DNA of 21,390 bases from Nitrososphaerota archaeon (GCA_011605715.1 JAAOZO010000172.1:1-21390); one strand, 5' to 3'. Positions 7,645 to 15,117 are shown, counted from the stretch's first letter. Notes: generated by a model from the letters alone, not told the origin. Made by a program: numbers and translations.

Positions 7645-8341
7645 ATGGAAAAGGTGATAAGAGCTGGTTCTAGCTGGGAAAGTATTTAAAGTTGTTGAAA
7701 AAATTCCGTTTGATGTTTTAGTTGAAAAACTAAGTAACTACAAGCAAGAAGACCACGTAGAAGAATTTAACCTTTCTTTATTAACGGAAATAAAAGATTT
7801 AAATGTTAAAGGAGATAAGGTCTTTGGTGAATTATATAAAGACGTTATGATAAGACTGTTTCAAAGGGGAACTCTACAAGTTTCCTACAGAACAATAAAA
7901 GTTCCTTTCATGTTTAAAATTAAAAATAACTCTCTTTTCTTAGTCGTTGCAGAAAAGAAGCAAGTTGCAAATTCGGTTGCTAATCTTTTTTCGAATATAC
8001 TTTTTCTAACCATCGGCGGAATAGTTAATGCTGAGATTCCTCCAGAAGCTATTGCGAGGTACCAAAAGCAGAATTCAAGCTCGACAAAGGTAATCTTCTT
8101 TGACAACCTAAACCTTCCAAATCTTGAAAAAATCTCTTTGTATGGTCCTTCGTTAGCTGATACTAACTTGTACGCTGACTACATGCAAAGAGGAAAAATA
8201 TGGTACACTGTGCTAACTTCAACAAGAAACAATTACGTTGTCGGGATCACAAGAGACTCCGTCGTAACTATCTTCAATAAAGTTAGTGTTGAAGATTTGT
8301 TCACATTTGTGGAGGAAGAAGTCTTGCAACTGATATCTTAG
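7645..8341 (+). CDS. Unrecognised protein, about 232 aa, with apparent +1 frameshift at 7660
   Basis: The uninterrupted reading frame from ATG 7847 to the stop at 8341 (164 aa) extends upstream without a stop to GAG at 7661, but contains no ATG, GTG or TTG in that extension. The ATG at 7645, placed exactly where the TATA palindrome predicts a leaderless start, lies in another frame and reads only 14 codons. Skipping one A (7660) joins them into MEKVIELVLAGKVFKVVEK and so on, giving about 232 aa. The region 7661-7846 has coding character (Lys/Glu/Val-rich, AT-rich third positions). I do not recognise the family. It is soluble and alpha/beta, with a hydrophobic central segment (LFSNILFLTIGGIV) too short and isolated to call a membrane protein. 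Divergent co-expression with the SMC5/6-like operon is likely. The frameshift could be a sequencing error, a young pseudogene or recoding. Confidence 0.65.
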
Positions 8342-8359
8342 TGGTTTTAAAACAGTCTT

Positions 8360-8944
8360 TCAATGTTTCTCCCTTAATGCTCTTAGCTCTTCTTCGCCTA
8401 TTACTCCAAGTTCATAAGCTTTTGCGACGAGTTCTTCAAAGGAAAATAAGCTAAAAAACTTTACATTCATTTGAGTTAGCTTGCTGCTTCCTCCCATTCC
8501 CTTGTCTAATACTACAGCATAAACGTAGGGTTGTCCTCCTTCAAGCATAACTCTTTTTACTATCTTATTTGCTTTGTTACCCGTTGCTATAACATCATCG
8601 ATGATCATAATCTTTGCTCCAGGCTCGAATGAACCGAAGATATCATTTTCTGAAGCTATTACAAGTGGTCTTTTAAGGAGCTGAGAAACAATCGTAGCAA
8701 GAGGAGTTCCAGTATAGCCTGCACCACATACTATATTTACTTCTTTACATTCTTCGAAGTCTTCTAAAATTAATTCTCCAATAGCTCTCAATAGTTCTGG
8801 AGTTTTCCATAGCCTAGTTAGGTCCAAGTAATATGGTGCGACATTTCCTTCAGAATCTTCGAACATCCCGAATCGCAATACCTCAGACCTTGCTATTTCT
8901 TTTAGGACTATGCTTCTTTTATTCATATACTCCGACCTCTCCAA
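8360..8944 (-). CDS. pyrE: PyrE-like orotate phosphoribosyltransferase homologue lacking the catalytic loop
   Basis: This 194-aa type I phosphoribosyltransferase matches OPRT in order. It has PYYLDLTRL (38-46), the orotate-side GAGYTGTPLA loop (74-83) and the PRPP motif IMIIDDVIATG (112-122). OPRT normally makes OMP from orotate and PRPP in pyrimidine synthesis. The flexible catalytic loop, normally R-K-x-x-K-x-H/Y-G and basic, reads ASENDIFG (97-104) and is shortened before PGAK. The Lys/Arg/His residues that stabilise pyrophosphate are absent. It may therefore be a divergent OPRT, a different phosphoribosyltransferase or a regulator, with no DNA-binding domain visible. The longest form starts at 8944. 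The ATG at 8926 is more plausible: it has GGAG just upstream and an 8-bp overlap with the stop of the metallo-beta-lactamase-fold gene, so the two are probably co-transcribed. Confidence 0.8.
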   Translation of the reverse strand: MERSEYMNKRSIVLKEIARSEVLRFGMFEDSEGNVAPYYLDLTRLWKTPELLRAIGELILEDFEECKEVNIVCGAGYTGTPLATIVSQLLKRPLVIASENDIFGSFEPGAKIMIIDDVIATGNKANKIVKRVMLEGGQPYVYAVVLDKGMGGSSKLTQMNVKFFSLFSFEELVAKAYELGVIGEEELRALREKH

Positions 8945-9740
8945 TTTTCTTTATGTCTATTCTAATGTCTGGTTTCTTTTTCTTCATCTCGTTTTCAAAT
9001 TTTTTAAACTCTGTTCCATGGTAGGGTATAACTAGCTTTGGCATAACTCTTAGAGCTATTTCAACTCCAACTTTGTAGTTTATTCCAGGATCTAAGCCTA
9101 TAGGCACAAATGCAATATCTGGCTTCTCATTAATGCCTATTCTTCTCATATCTTCGTTTGGCATAGAGTCACTTGCATGATATACTTTTATTCCATTTTC
9201 AAAAACAATTAAATAAGTGAGTGGAGATGTTGCAGAGGGGTGGTTACTTTCAAAAGCTCTAACCGTAATTATTTCATGGTTGAATTCATCTCCAGGTTTT
9301 AAAATCTTTAAATTTCCTTTTGGAACAATGTGTTTAACGAGCATTGCTGAAGCTGTATTACATACTACAATTGGTCCTTCCTCAGCATTCTCAGTTTCTC
9401 TTTCTTTTTCAGTTTCTCTTTTTTCAGTATTAGTCTGTTCGGTTTGGTTTATTATCTCCATTATTTTAGTTTCTTCAGAAAATGTTTCTTTTGGTTTTTT
9501 GTAATTTTTAATAATTCTAGAAACTGCGTTTTCATCTAAGTGACGCTTATGTTCATGTGTTATAAGAATTAAATCTACATTTGCTAGCTTACTTTCGTCG
9601 ATTTCTTCTAGAGTTGGGTCAACTACTACCGTGTACATTGGAGACCTCAAAATCACGCCCGAATACTTGTTTATTAGAGCATACAATAGCTGGTTTCTTT
9701 TCAATGGAATTTCCTGCATTCCCTTTTCTTTCAACCTCAC
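8919..9740 (-). CDS. Metallo-beta-lactamase-fold protein, UlaG/YtnP-like
   Basis: This 273-aa protein has the metallo-beta-lactamase fold. Evidence is VVVDPTLEEID (38-48), ITHEHKRH (60-67), a later His in SNHPS (H167), HASD (D191) and YHGTEF near the end (H241). The core histidine motif HxHxDH is altered to H62-E-H64-K-R66-H67, so the Asp that binds the second metal is replaced by Arg. Other ligands are retained, so the enzyme may be mononuclear or have changed chemistry. Residues 98-121 form a Glu/Thr/Lys/Arg repeat-like insertion that looks disordered. The substrate is unknown. The longest form starts with GTG at 9740, next to the predicted transcription start. ATG at 9719 (residue 8) is the alternative. 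It overlaps the downstream pyrE-like gene, suggesting one operon. Confidence 0.82.
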   Translation of the reverse strand: MRLKEKGMQEIPLKRNQLLYALINKYSGVILRSPMYTVVVDPTLEEIDESKLANVDLILITHEHKRHLDENAVSRIIKNYKKPKETFSEETKIMEIINQTEQTNTEKRETEKERETENAEEGPIVVCNTASAMLVKHIVPKGNLKILKPGDEFNHEIITVRAFESNHPSATSPLTYLIVFENGIKVYHASDSMPNEDMRRIGINEKPDIAFVPIGLDPGINYKVGVEIALRVMPKLVIPYHGTEFKKFENEMKKKKPDIRIDIKKIGEVGVYE

Positions 9741-9756
9741 TACTGACTGTAGTTAA

Positions 9757-9773
9757 GCTTAAAAACTTAAAGG
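9757..9773. promoter_or_regulatory. Probable shared TATA region between divergent genes
   Basis: The 51-bp gap between the leftward metallo-beta-lactamase-fold gene (start 9740) and the rightward gene starting at 9792 contains AGCTTAAAAACTTAAAGG around 9757-9774. Its centre is about 26 nt from both start codons. This repeats the spacing seen at 7610-7627, although the palindrome is less perfect. It is a likely TBP-binding region for one or both genes. Confidence 0.5.
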
Positions 9774-9791
9774 TTTTGTTTTCCAGAGACG

Positions 9792-10823
9792 ATGCCCGAA
9801 GTTCCTATTCCTTACTCTGACACTAAAGTTTACCTTTCTTTTTCTTTAGAGGAAGTTGGGTTCATAAAGGAGACAAAATTAAGAGAAATTTTAAACGAAG
9901 CTAGTACTCATTTTTCTCAGTTCACTTCTGAAAACACCCTTTTGTTTGATGAGCTGTTCCTACTTTTAATGAACAAAACTCAAGGATTCTCCTTTAAGTC
10001 AAACTTTTTTGTTTTAAGCCCATACGAGAGGAAAAAAGCTCATTCTATTCCAGATCTAACTCAAATACAAGGTTTGCGTCTAGACGTTTTAGATGAGAGA
10101 ATAAAAGAGCCAAAAATAATCATTTTTTCTACTGTTTTTTGGTTTAATGACATGCTAAGGTTGTTTGGAAAACTTGCTTGGAAATTTGACAAGTCTGGTT
10201 TTTTATCCATGTTGGATACTGTGATAAAAGAGAACTTCAGTAGTGGTTCGCTAACTGACTTCGTTAGCTTCATGGGTGACTTTTTCGAAGAAGTACTGCA
10301 ACCAAGTACGATTGTTCTTCTAGGTGGTGGTGAGAACTTAATTAAAGAGTTTACGTCTCCAAGAGATTTTAAGAATTGGTTACAAACAACAAATAATAAG
10401 GGTTCTTTTAAGACTGAAGATTCAAATTCTTTGGTGTTCTCTTTAGGTGGTTACCCTTTTGACCTTTTGCCGAGTTACTATTTAATAGGCGTAAATGAAC
10501 TACTATCACTACTTAAAGATAAGATTGTTGGAATTCTTGCGTTTTGGAACGGAATTCACGAGGAAATAATGCTTCTTTCAAGTGCAGAAGACAACTTTGT
10601 TGCTGATGAGTGGAACTGGCTAAAACTTAACTTGTACTTTATTAGTAAAAGTAAAAAAGGCAATCCAAGCTCAAGATTTTTCACTTCAGTTCCTCAGGCA
10701 ATTATGAACAAGTTATTACCGTGCAGAACTTTCTTTTCTTCAAAACTTTTTCTTGATTCGATAAGAAGAGGTACTGGGTTCAAGATGAGAGCAAACGTTT
10801 ACAAAGACGCATTACTTACTTAG
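9792..10823 (+). CDS. Hypothetical protein, 343 aa
   Basis: I do not recognise this protein. It is soluble and rich in Phe and Leu, with predicted alternation of strands and helices. Notable points are a long helical region around 115-180, a strand and Gly turn at IVLLGGGENL (173-182) and a C-terminal basic stretch, FLDSIRRGTGFKMRANVYK. No catalytic signature, metal site, membrane segment or nucleotide-binding loop is clear; GGGEN is not a Walker motif. The ATG at 9792 lies about 26 nt from the shared TATA region, so a leaderless transcript is likely. The gene ends 20 bp before the stop of the convergent membrane protease gene. Codon use matches the neighbours. Full-length open reading and good promoter placement make it a real gene of unknown role. 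Confidence 0.75.
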   Translation: MPEVPIPYSDTKVYLSFSLEEVGFIKETKLREILNEASTHFSQFTSENTLLFDELFLLLMNKTQGFSFKSNFFVLSPYERKKAHSIPDLTQIQGLRLDVLDERIKEPKIIIFSTVFWFNDMLRLFGKLAWKFDKSGFLSMLDTVIKENFSSGSLTDFVSFMGDFFEEVLQPSTIVLLGGGENLIKEFTSPRDFKNWLQTTNNKGSFKTEDSNSLVFSLGGYPFDLLPSYYLIGVNELLSLLKDKIVGILAFWNGIHEEIMLLSSAEDNFVADEWNWLKLNLYFISKSKKGNPSSRFFTSVPQAIMNKLLPCRTFFSSKLFLDSIRRGTGFKMRANVYKDALLT

Positions 10824-10843
10824 TTTATGAAATTTTAAGTACT

Positions 10844-11932
10844 CTAAAATGTTAATGGAATTATCGTAGCCGACAACAAAAACATTGCTAATCCCACAAC
10901 TGCTTTTATCTTTGTTGATGTAGAAACTTCACTTACGTCATCTAGTGGTCCAGGATGGCCTTCAAACTTCCATGTAAGTGCTACAAACAATGCCATCATC
11001 CAAAATCCCATTAGAGCATAAACTACTAATGAAATTACTGTTAAAATTTTATGTCCTTTTTCCCCAAATATTGCTCTTGCCATATGTCCCCCATCTAGTT
11101 GAGCTGCTGGAAACATGTTTATGAAGGTAACTAAAAAAGCCAGCCAAACTGGAAATCCAAGCAAACCCATAATAAGAGTGTAACCACTTCCAACTGGCTT
11201 GAAAAGCTGAGCAACTATGTCAACTATTGGTTGCATTTCAATAAAACCTGAAGTATGGAGTAAAGATTGAAAATCTTCAATTCTAATTGGAACTGCTTCC
11301 TTCACTGCAAAAATGGTAATGGCTGTTGCTGATATGAAACCAAAGAATGGTCCAGAAAATCCAATATCAAATAGCTCATCTCTGTTTCTAGGTATACCCT
11401 CCTGAAATATTACAGCGCCGAAAGTTGGTATTAGGCCAGGTATTCCAGGGATGAAAAATGGTCCTCTAGTTGGTATGCCATATAACGTTGCCATTATCTT
11501 ATGTCCAATTTCATGCAAGCCAAATATGAACAAAAAAGCGAGAGTATATTCTGAAAAGTCAACTAGGAATGAGCTTTGTCTTCCAATTAGCTTGTTAAGA
11601 ACTACAATTCCATTATATCTCTGTAAGAAGTCTAAACTAACAGTTAAAACAGTTGCAAGTAAAAGTATTATCATCATCTTTGAGTCGCTTCTCCTTTTAG
11701 GAGCTATCGATTCTACTATTGAAATTGCAACTTTCCCATCTTTTCTTTTTCTCATAAAAGGTAATCTGTTTTCTGTTTTTAGTTCGTTGCAAAGCTTTAT
11801 GAAGTTCTCTTTGTTGTCTTTTTTATCTTTAACTATAAAGCTTACGTAATAAGGATTTAACTCAACATTTTCTATTTCGAAGCCATATTTTCTCATCGTA
11901 GTTTCAAGTTGACTAACTACATTGCTTTCCAT
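10844..11932 (-). CDS. Site-2-protease-type membrane metalloprotease (M50)
   Basis: This 362-aa integral membrane zinc protease of family M50 (site-2 protease/SpoIVFB type) performs intramembrane proteolysis. The catalytic HExxH lies in a membrane helix as GLHEIGHK (H140, E141, H144). The third zinc ligand comes from the NxFPxxQLDGG-type motif, here NMFPAAQLDGGH (272-283, D280). Residues 1-80 form a soluble basic domain, followed by hydrophobic segments at about 86-101, 128-152, 190-212, 252-275, 296-320 and 342-360. There is no PDZ domain. The GPFFIPGIPG segment (157-166) resembles the loop after HExxH in archaeal homologues. The gene is followed by a convergent unknown gene. A TATA-like box (about 11975-11982) and a GAGG directly before the ATG suggest a short leader. 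The substrate is unknown. Confidence 0.92.
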   Translation of the reverse strand: MESNVVSQLETTMRKYGFEIENVELNPYYVSFIVKDKKDNKENFIKLCNELKTENRLPFMRKRKDGKVAISIVESIAPKRRSDSKMMIILLLATVLTVSLDFLQRYNGIVVLNKLIGRQSSFLVDFSEYTLAFLFIFGLHEIGHKIMATLYGIPTRGPFFIPGIPGLIPTFGAVIFQEGIPRNRDELFDIGFSGPFFGFISATAITIFAVKEAVPIRIEDFQSLLHTSGFIEMQPIVDIVAQLFKPVGSGYTLIMGLLGFPVWLAFLVTFINMFPAAQLDGGHMARAIFGEKGHKILTVISLVVYALMGFWMMALFVALTWKFEGHPGPLDDVSEVSTSTKIKAVVGLAMFLLSATIIPLTF

Positions 11933-12056
11933 CCTCTTAGTGTAACCTCGTAATTACTTTCCTATTCTTAATGGTATTAAAGTTTTATCGCATACTTCAC
12001 CTTACTTTCGAAAAAGTTTATTTTCTTGATAATTGGAAAGTGTGCTGAAGAAAGGG

Positions 12057-12536
12057 ATGGAGGCATTATACGTTATCAGAAGAGCAAAACTTGAAGATGT
12101 GGAAAAAGTGATGGAAATTAACAAAAAAGAACTTCCTGAAAATTACTCCTCAGACTTCTTCTATGAGATGCTGAGCAACTATGGTGACTTCTTCTTTGTT
12201 GCTGAGCTAAAGGGAGACATAGTAGGTTATGTCATGAGCAGAGTGGAAACAAGTTTCTCCTTTTCTTCCTCTCCGCCGTTTTTCCTAAGAGGGCATGTGG
12301 TAAGTCTAGCTGTAAGCTCTAGCTTTAGAAGAATGAAAATAGGGTCTTCTTTGATGCAAACCACTCATGAGGAAATGAAAAAACACGGCATAAGGGAAGT
12401 TTATCTTGAGGTAAGAGTCGATAACGCTCCTGCTATCTCTCTTTACAAAAAATTAGGTTATTCAATAGTTAAGAGAATACCCTACTATTATGCAGATGGT
12501 ACTGACGCATACATGATGTCCATGAAACTTTTTTAG
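12057..12536 (+). CDS. rimI: Ard1/RimI-type N-terminal protein acetyltransferase (GNAT)
   Basis: This GNAT-family acetyltransferase transfers acetyl from acetyl-CoA to protein N-termini. Numbering from ATG 12057 gives 159 aa with VIRRAKLEDV (6-15), LPENY (26-30), RGHVVSLAV (78-86), the acetyl-CoA pyrophosphate loop R91-R-x-x-I-G96, EVYLEVRVDNAPAISLYKKLGY (114-135) and YYADGTDAY (144-152). LPENY, GHVVSxAV, EVRVxNxxAIxLYxKL and YYADGxDAY are hallmarks of crenarchaeal Ard1, such as the Sulfolobus enzyme that acetylates Alba. That makes the Alba gene two positions downstream a suggestive neighbour, though the two are convergent and not co-transcribed. Upstream in-frame TTG (12033) and GTG (12042) starts are possible; homology begins at the ATG. 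A TATA-like TTTATTTT lies at about 12016-12023. Confidence 0.92.
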   Translation: MEALYVIRRAKLEDVEKVMEINKKELPENYSSDFFYEMLSNYGDFFFVAELKGDIVGYVMSRVETSFSFSSSPPFFLRGHVVSLAVSSSFRRMKIGSSLMQTTHEEMKKHGIREVYLEVRVDNAPAISLYKKLGYSIVKRIPYYYADGTDAYMMSMKLF

Positions 12537-12689
12537 TCTTTTTGTTGCGAGAACATTAAAAAGTTTTCTATGAACTTTACTTAAATCAGGATAGCATTTG
12601 TTTTGTTTAACTTATTCATTAAAAGGAACTAAAAACAAAAATACATAACTCTACTAGTTAGGTTAACCTTGTTACAAACAAGTAAGAAA

Positions 12690-12727
12690 AAGTAGTTAAA
12701 AATAAAATTCTTGTTTGTGTCAAGAAT
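12690..12727 (-). terminator. Terminator region downstream of alba
   Basis: Just after the alba stop, a 7-bp inverted repeat (ATTCTTG at 12707-12713 and CAAGAAT at 12721-12727, with a 7-nt loop) is followed on the minus strand by TTTTATTTTTAACTACTTTTT. T-rich tracts terminate archaeal transcription. The hairpin is an added feature and may not be required. Confidence 0.55.
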
Positions 12728-12737
12728 GCCTTTTTTC

Positions 12738-13049
12738 TTAGCCTTTAGTTATCGTAATCTCTATTGTTGATACGTTCCTTGGCTTAAGCCCCTCTTGTTT
12801 TGGTGGAAGTAATTCAGTTCCTATCTTAATGTCCTTTATTTTTAAGGCTTCTTGTAGGAACCTTCCTTTTAGTATTTCAACTACATCTACAGCCTTTGAA
12901 ATAGCTCTTCCTCTTGCTCTAATCACTACTTCGCTACTGTTATTTAGTTGCATTAGTGCTGCAACTGCGTACACAAGGGCTGACTTCTTTCCTATGAATA
13001 TTACGTTAGAAGGTGCTTTTGTTGCTTCTGTTTTTGTAGTCTCAGACAT
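12738..13049 (-). CDS. albA: Alba chromatin protein (Sac10b family)
   Basis: This 103-aa DNA/RNA-binding chromatin protein belongs to the Alba family, dimeric and abundant in thermophilic archaea. The family signature is clear: SNVIFIGKKSALVYAVAAL (14-32) with the Lys pair K21/K22 equivalent to Sulfolobus Alba K16/K17, VVIRARGRAISKAVDVVEIL (41-60) and STIEITI near the end. The equivalent of K16 is the residue regulated by acetylation in Sulfolobus. The short charged N-terminal extension (residues 1-12) is longer than in some homologues. The gene follows rpo6 by 70 bp, enough for its own promoter: TTTAAAACC (about 13093-13101) lies about 50 nt upstream. GAGGTG (about 13060-13065) forms a Shine-Dalgarno site in the leader, so the message is not leaderless. 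Confidence 0.97.
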   Translation of the reverse strand: MSETTKTEATKAPSNVIFIGKKSALVYAVAALMQLNNSSEVVIRARGRAISKAVDVVEILKGRFLQEALKIKDIKIGTELLPPKQEGLKPRNVSTIEITITKG

Positions 13050-13119
13050 GTTTCTTGTTACACCTCTTCAGCGCCTTCCTTGTTATAGCACAAGGTTTTA
13101 AACTTTTTCTTGCACAGCT

Positions 13120-13413
13120 TTAGCTTATAAGCTCCTTTATTGGCAAGTCTATATAGCTACCATCGGGAAAAGTTCTCCTGATTGAAATTGGTAACACCCC
13201 AAGGCTTAGCTCTTGCTCTGCTATCTTCAGAGCATCCCATTCTGTTTCTTCTATAGGCACCAGAGGTGGTGCCCCTAAGTTTAGTTGTAATGCTCGTATT
13301 CCAATGATTCTTGCTCTTTCAAACCTAGTGAGCCTCTTGGGAAACTTTGAAAAATCTTCTTCAGATGTCAATATTGCTCCTACTACTTTAAGCTTACTCT
13401 CCCCCACGTTCAA
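13120..13413 (-). CDS. rpoK: DNA-directed RNA polymerase subunit Rpo6 (RpoK, Rpb6/omega homologue)
   Basis: This 97-aa RNA polymerase subunit is equivalent to eukaryotic Rpb6 and bacterial omega, and helps assemble and stabilise the largest subunit. The conserved core is LTRFERARIIGIRALQL (28-44), GAPPLVP (47-53), A-x-x-I-A-x-x-E (61-68), LPISIRRTFPDGS (74-86) and a C-terminal acidic-hydrophobic tail. The longest form starts at TTG (13413) in the TTGA overlap with the thermosome TGA stop, implying translational coupling. A GTG two codons later (13407) is the alternative. Residues 1-24 are a poorly conserved extension of the kind seen in archaeal homologues. Cotranscription with a thermosome gene is plausible from the overlap. 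Confidence 0.95.
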   Translation of the reverse strand: MNVGESKLKVVGAILTSEEDFSKFPKRLTRFERARIIGIRALQLNLGAPPLVPIEETEWDALKIAEQELSLGVLPISIRRTFPDGSYIDLPIKELIS

Positions 13414-15020
13414 TATTCTTGTCCTTCTTTCTTTCCTTCAGAAGGCTTAAACTTTGCTGCTGCAGTTATTCTGTCTATTCTAAGCAAAGATACAGCAGTT
13501 TCCGTTGCTGCAGATAGGACACGTTTCTTTATTTTAAGTGGATCTAATATTCCAAGTTCTTTTGCGTTTACCACTAGTTCTTCGCTTAGTGCTCCAACTC
13601 CATACTCTGTTTTTCCCTTTGTGTGCTCTGACCTTAAAGTACTTAGTACTTCTTCTGGATCTTTTCCAGAGTTCCGAGCGATGTTGGCAGGAATTCTTTC
13701 TAGCGCATCTGCAAAAGCTTCTATAGCATACTGAACTCTTCCTTCTTCTCTAGTTGAGCGGTCTCTCAACTCCCTTGCAAGCTCTATTTCTATTGCTCCT
13801 GCTCCACTTACTACTCTAGGATCTTCAAAAACAGCTTCCAGCGCTTTTATAGCTTTTTTAATTGATCTCTCGGCTTCACTAACTATTTTGTCATTATCGC
13901 CTCTAACTATGATATTTACGCTTTTGCTCTTTTTTCCGCTTATAATGAAAACCCATTTTTCATCACCCAGCTTTCTTTCTTCAAAGAGTTCTGCGTTTCC
14001 TAAAAACTCTTGGCTTAGCTCATCTAAGTTTGTAACGATCTTCCCTCCTGTTGCAATTTCTAATTTTTCCATGTCTGATTTCTTTATTCTCCTTACTGCT
14101 GCAATTCCTTCTTTTGAAAGCAAGTATTGTACAAAATCATCAATTCCCTTTTGGCAGAGGACTACGTTAGCTCCTATCGCTTTAATTTTATCAACCATTT
14201 CTCGCATCGTATCCTGTTCTTTTCTTATGAAACTTCTCAGCATCGTTGGGTCTTTAAATTTCAATTTTTCATCGTATTCTGTCTTTCTAACTTCTAAACT
14301 TGTGTCTAGCAATGCAATTTTTGGATTCTTTATTAGTTTAGGCATAGCTGCATGCACTATTTCCTTATCCAAAGCAACTCCTTCTATGAAAAGAGTGTCT
14401 CTAAGAGTACCCCCCGACTTTTTATCAATTTTTATTCTATCTGTATCGAGTTTTCCTTCTTCTAGTACTCTTGTTACTGCTTCAACGGCAAGCTCAGCTA
14501 AGTACTCTGCATCTTCTATGCTTGTAAAGCTAGTTATTGCTGTTTTTGCTACACTCAATAAGTTCTTTCTCTCATTGTAGTTTATCTTAAAGGCATTTCT
14601 TTCTAAGGCTTCTTGAGCATACTTGAATGCCTTTTCGTACCCTTCACAAATAATGGATGGATGAATACCCTTCTGAATAAGCTCATTGGCCTTGTTTACA
14701 AGTTCTGTGGCCAATATTATAGTTGAAGTTACTCCGTCTCCAACGTCTTTATTAACAGCCTTCGCTGTGTCAACTAGCACCTTCGCTGCAGGATGTTCTA
14801 CTTCAACTTCTTCTAACGCAGTTGCTCCGCTACTCGTTATTGTTACGTCTCCAAATGTGTCCATGATCAGCTTGAACTTACCATTTGGTCCAAGCATTGA
14901 AGAGACAGCTTCGTTTATGACTTCCGAAGCTCCTAAGATAAAACTTCTAACCTCGTCCTCTTCCCTCTCAGAAGAACCTTCCTTTAGTATTATAACTGGA
15001 ATATAACTTTGCTCGCTCAT
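13410..15020 (-). CDS. Thermosome (group II chaperonin) subunit, divergent
   Basis: This 536-aa chaperonin subunit of normal length belongs to the eight- or nine-membered ring complexes that fold proteins in archaea. Family landmarks are VSSMLGPNG (39-47), FGDVTIT (56-62), HPAAKVLVDTAKAVNKDVGDG (76-96), GAGAIEIELA (406-415) and DPLKIK near the C-terminus (D493). Several catalytic positions differ from the consensus. NDGAT reads SSGAT (S64 in place of Asp), SLHDAL reads SIKKAI (K389 in place of Asp), GMDKM reads GKFKL, and GDGTT reads GDGVT while retaining D95. The two lost Asp correspond to positions needed for ATP hydrolysis, while nucleotide-binding residues look retained. No GGM-type C-terminal tail is present. 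It may be a minor paralogue of a hetero-oligomer. It overlaps rpo6 by 4 bp, and a TATA-like AATAAAA (about 15048-15054) lies about 30 nt upstream. Confidence 0.95.
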   Translation of the reverse strand: MSEQSYIPVIILKEGSSEREEDEVRSFILGASEVINEAVSSMLGPNGKFKLIMDTFGDVTITSSGATALEEVEVEHPAAKVLVDTAKAVNKDVGDGVTSTIILATELVNKANELIQKGIHPSIICEGYEKAFKYAQEALERNAFKINYNERKNLLSVAKTAITSFTSIEDAEYLAELAVEAVTRVLEEGKLDTDRIKIDKKSGGTLRDTLFIEGVALDKEIVHAAMPKLIKNPKIALLDTSLEVRKTEYDEKLKFKDPTMLRSFIRKEQDTMREMVDKIKAIGANVVLCQKGIDDFVQYLLSKEGIAAVRRIKKSDMEKLEIATGGKIVTNLDELSQEFLGNAELFEERKLGDEKWVFIISGKKSKSVNIIVRGDNDKIVSEAERSIKKAIKALEAVFEDPRVVSGAGAIEIELARELRDRSTREEGRVQYAIEAFADALERIPANIARNSGKDPEEVLSTLRSEHTKGKTEYGVGALSEELVVNAKELGILDPLKIKKRVLSAATETAVSLLRIDRITAAAKFKPSEGKKEGQEY

Positions 15021-15117
15021 TTTCCATTTCTTGAGAGTTTTTACTAGTTTTATTAACTTTTCGCTTTTAACTGGTTATAATTCCTATAATTTTTTTGCAG
15101 CAACCTAAAAAACGCCT

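Noticed and set aside
9379..9430. Possible tandem repeat or CRISPR-like signal in the TTTCTCTTTCT-rich stretch
   Set aside because: It is the coding strand complement of the Glu/Lys/Thr low-complexity insert in the metallo-beta-lactamase-fold gene, with no repeat-spacer pattern.
11451..11849. A 132-codon plus-strand frame inside the membrane protease gene
   Set aside because: It is antisense to a conserved protease and has no domain or promoter.
13888..14580. A 230-codon plus-strand frame inside the thermosome gene
   Set aside because: It is antisense to a conserved thermosome gene and Ser/Leu/Phe-rich, as expected for a complement frame.
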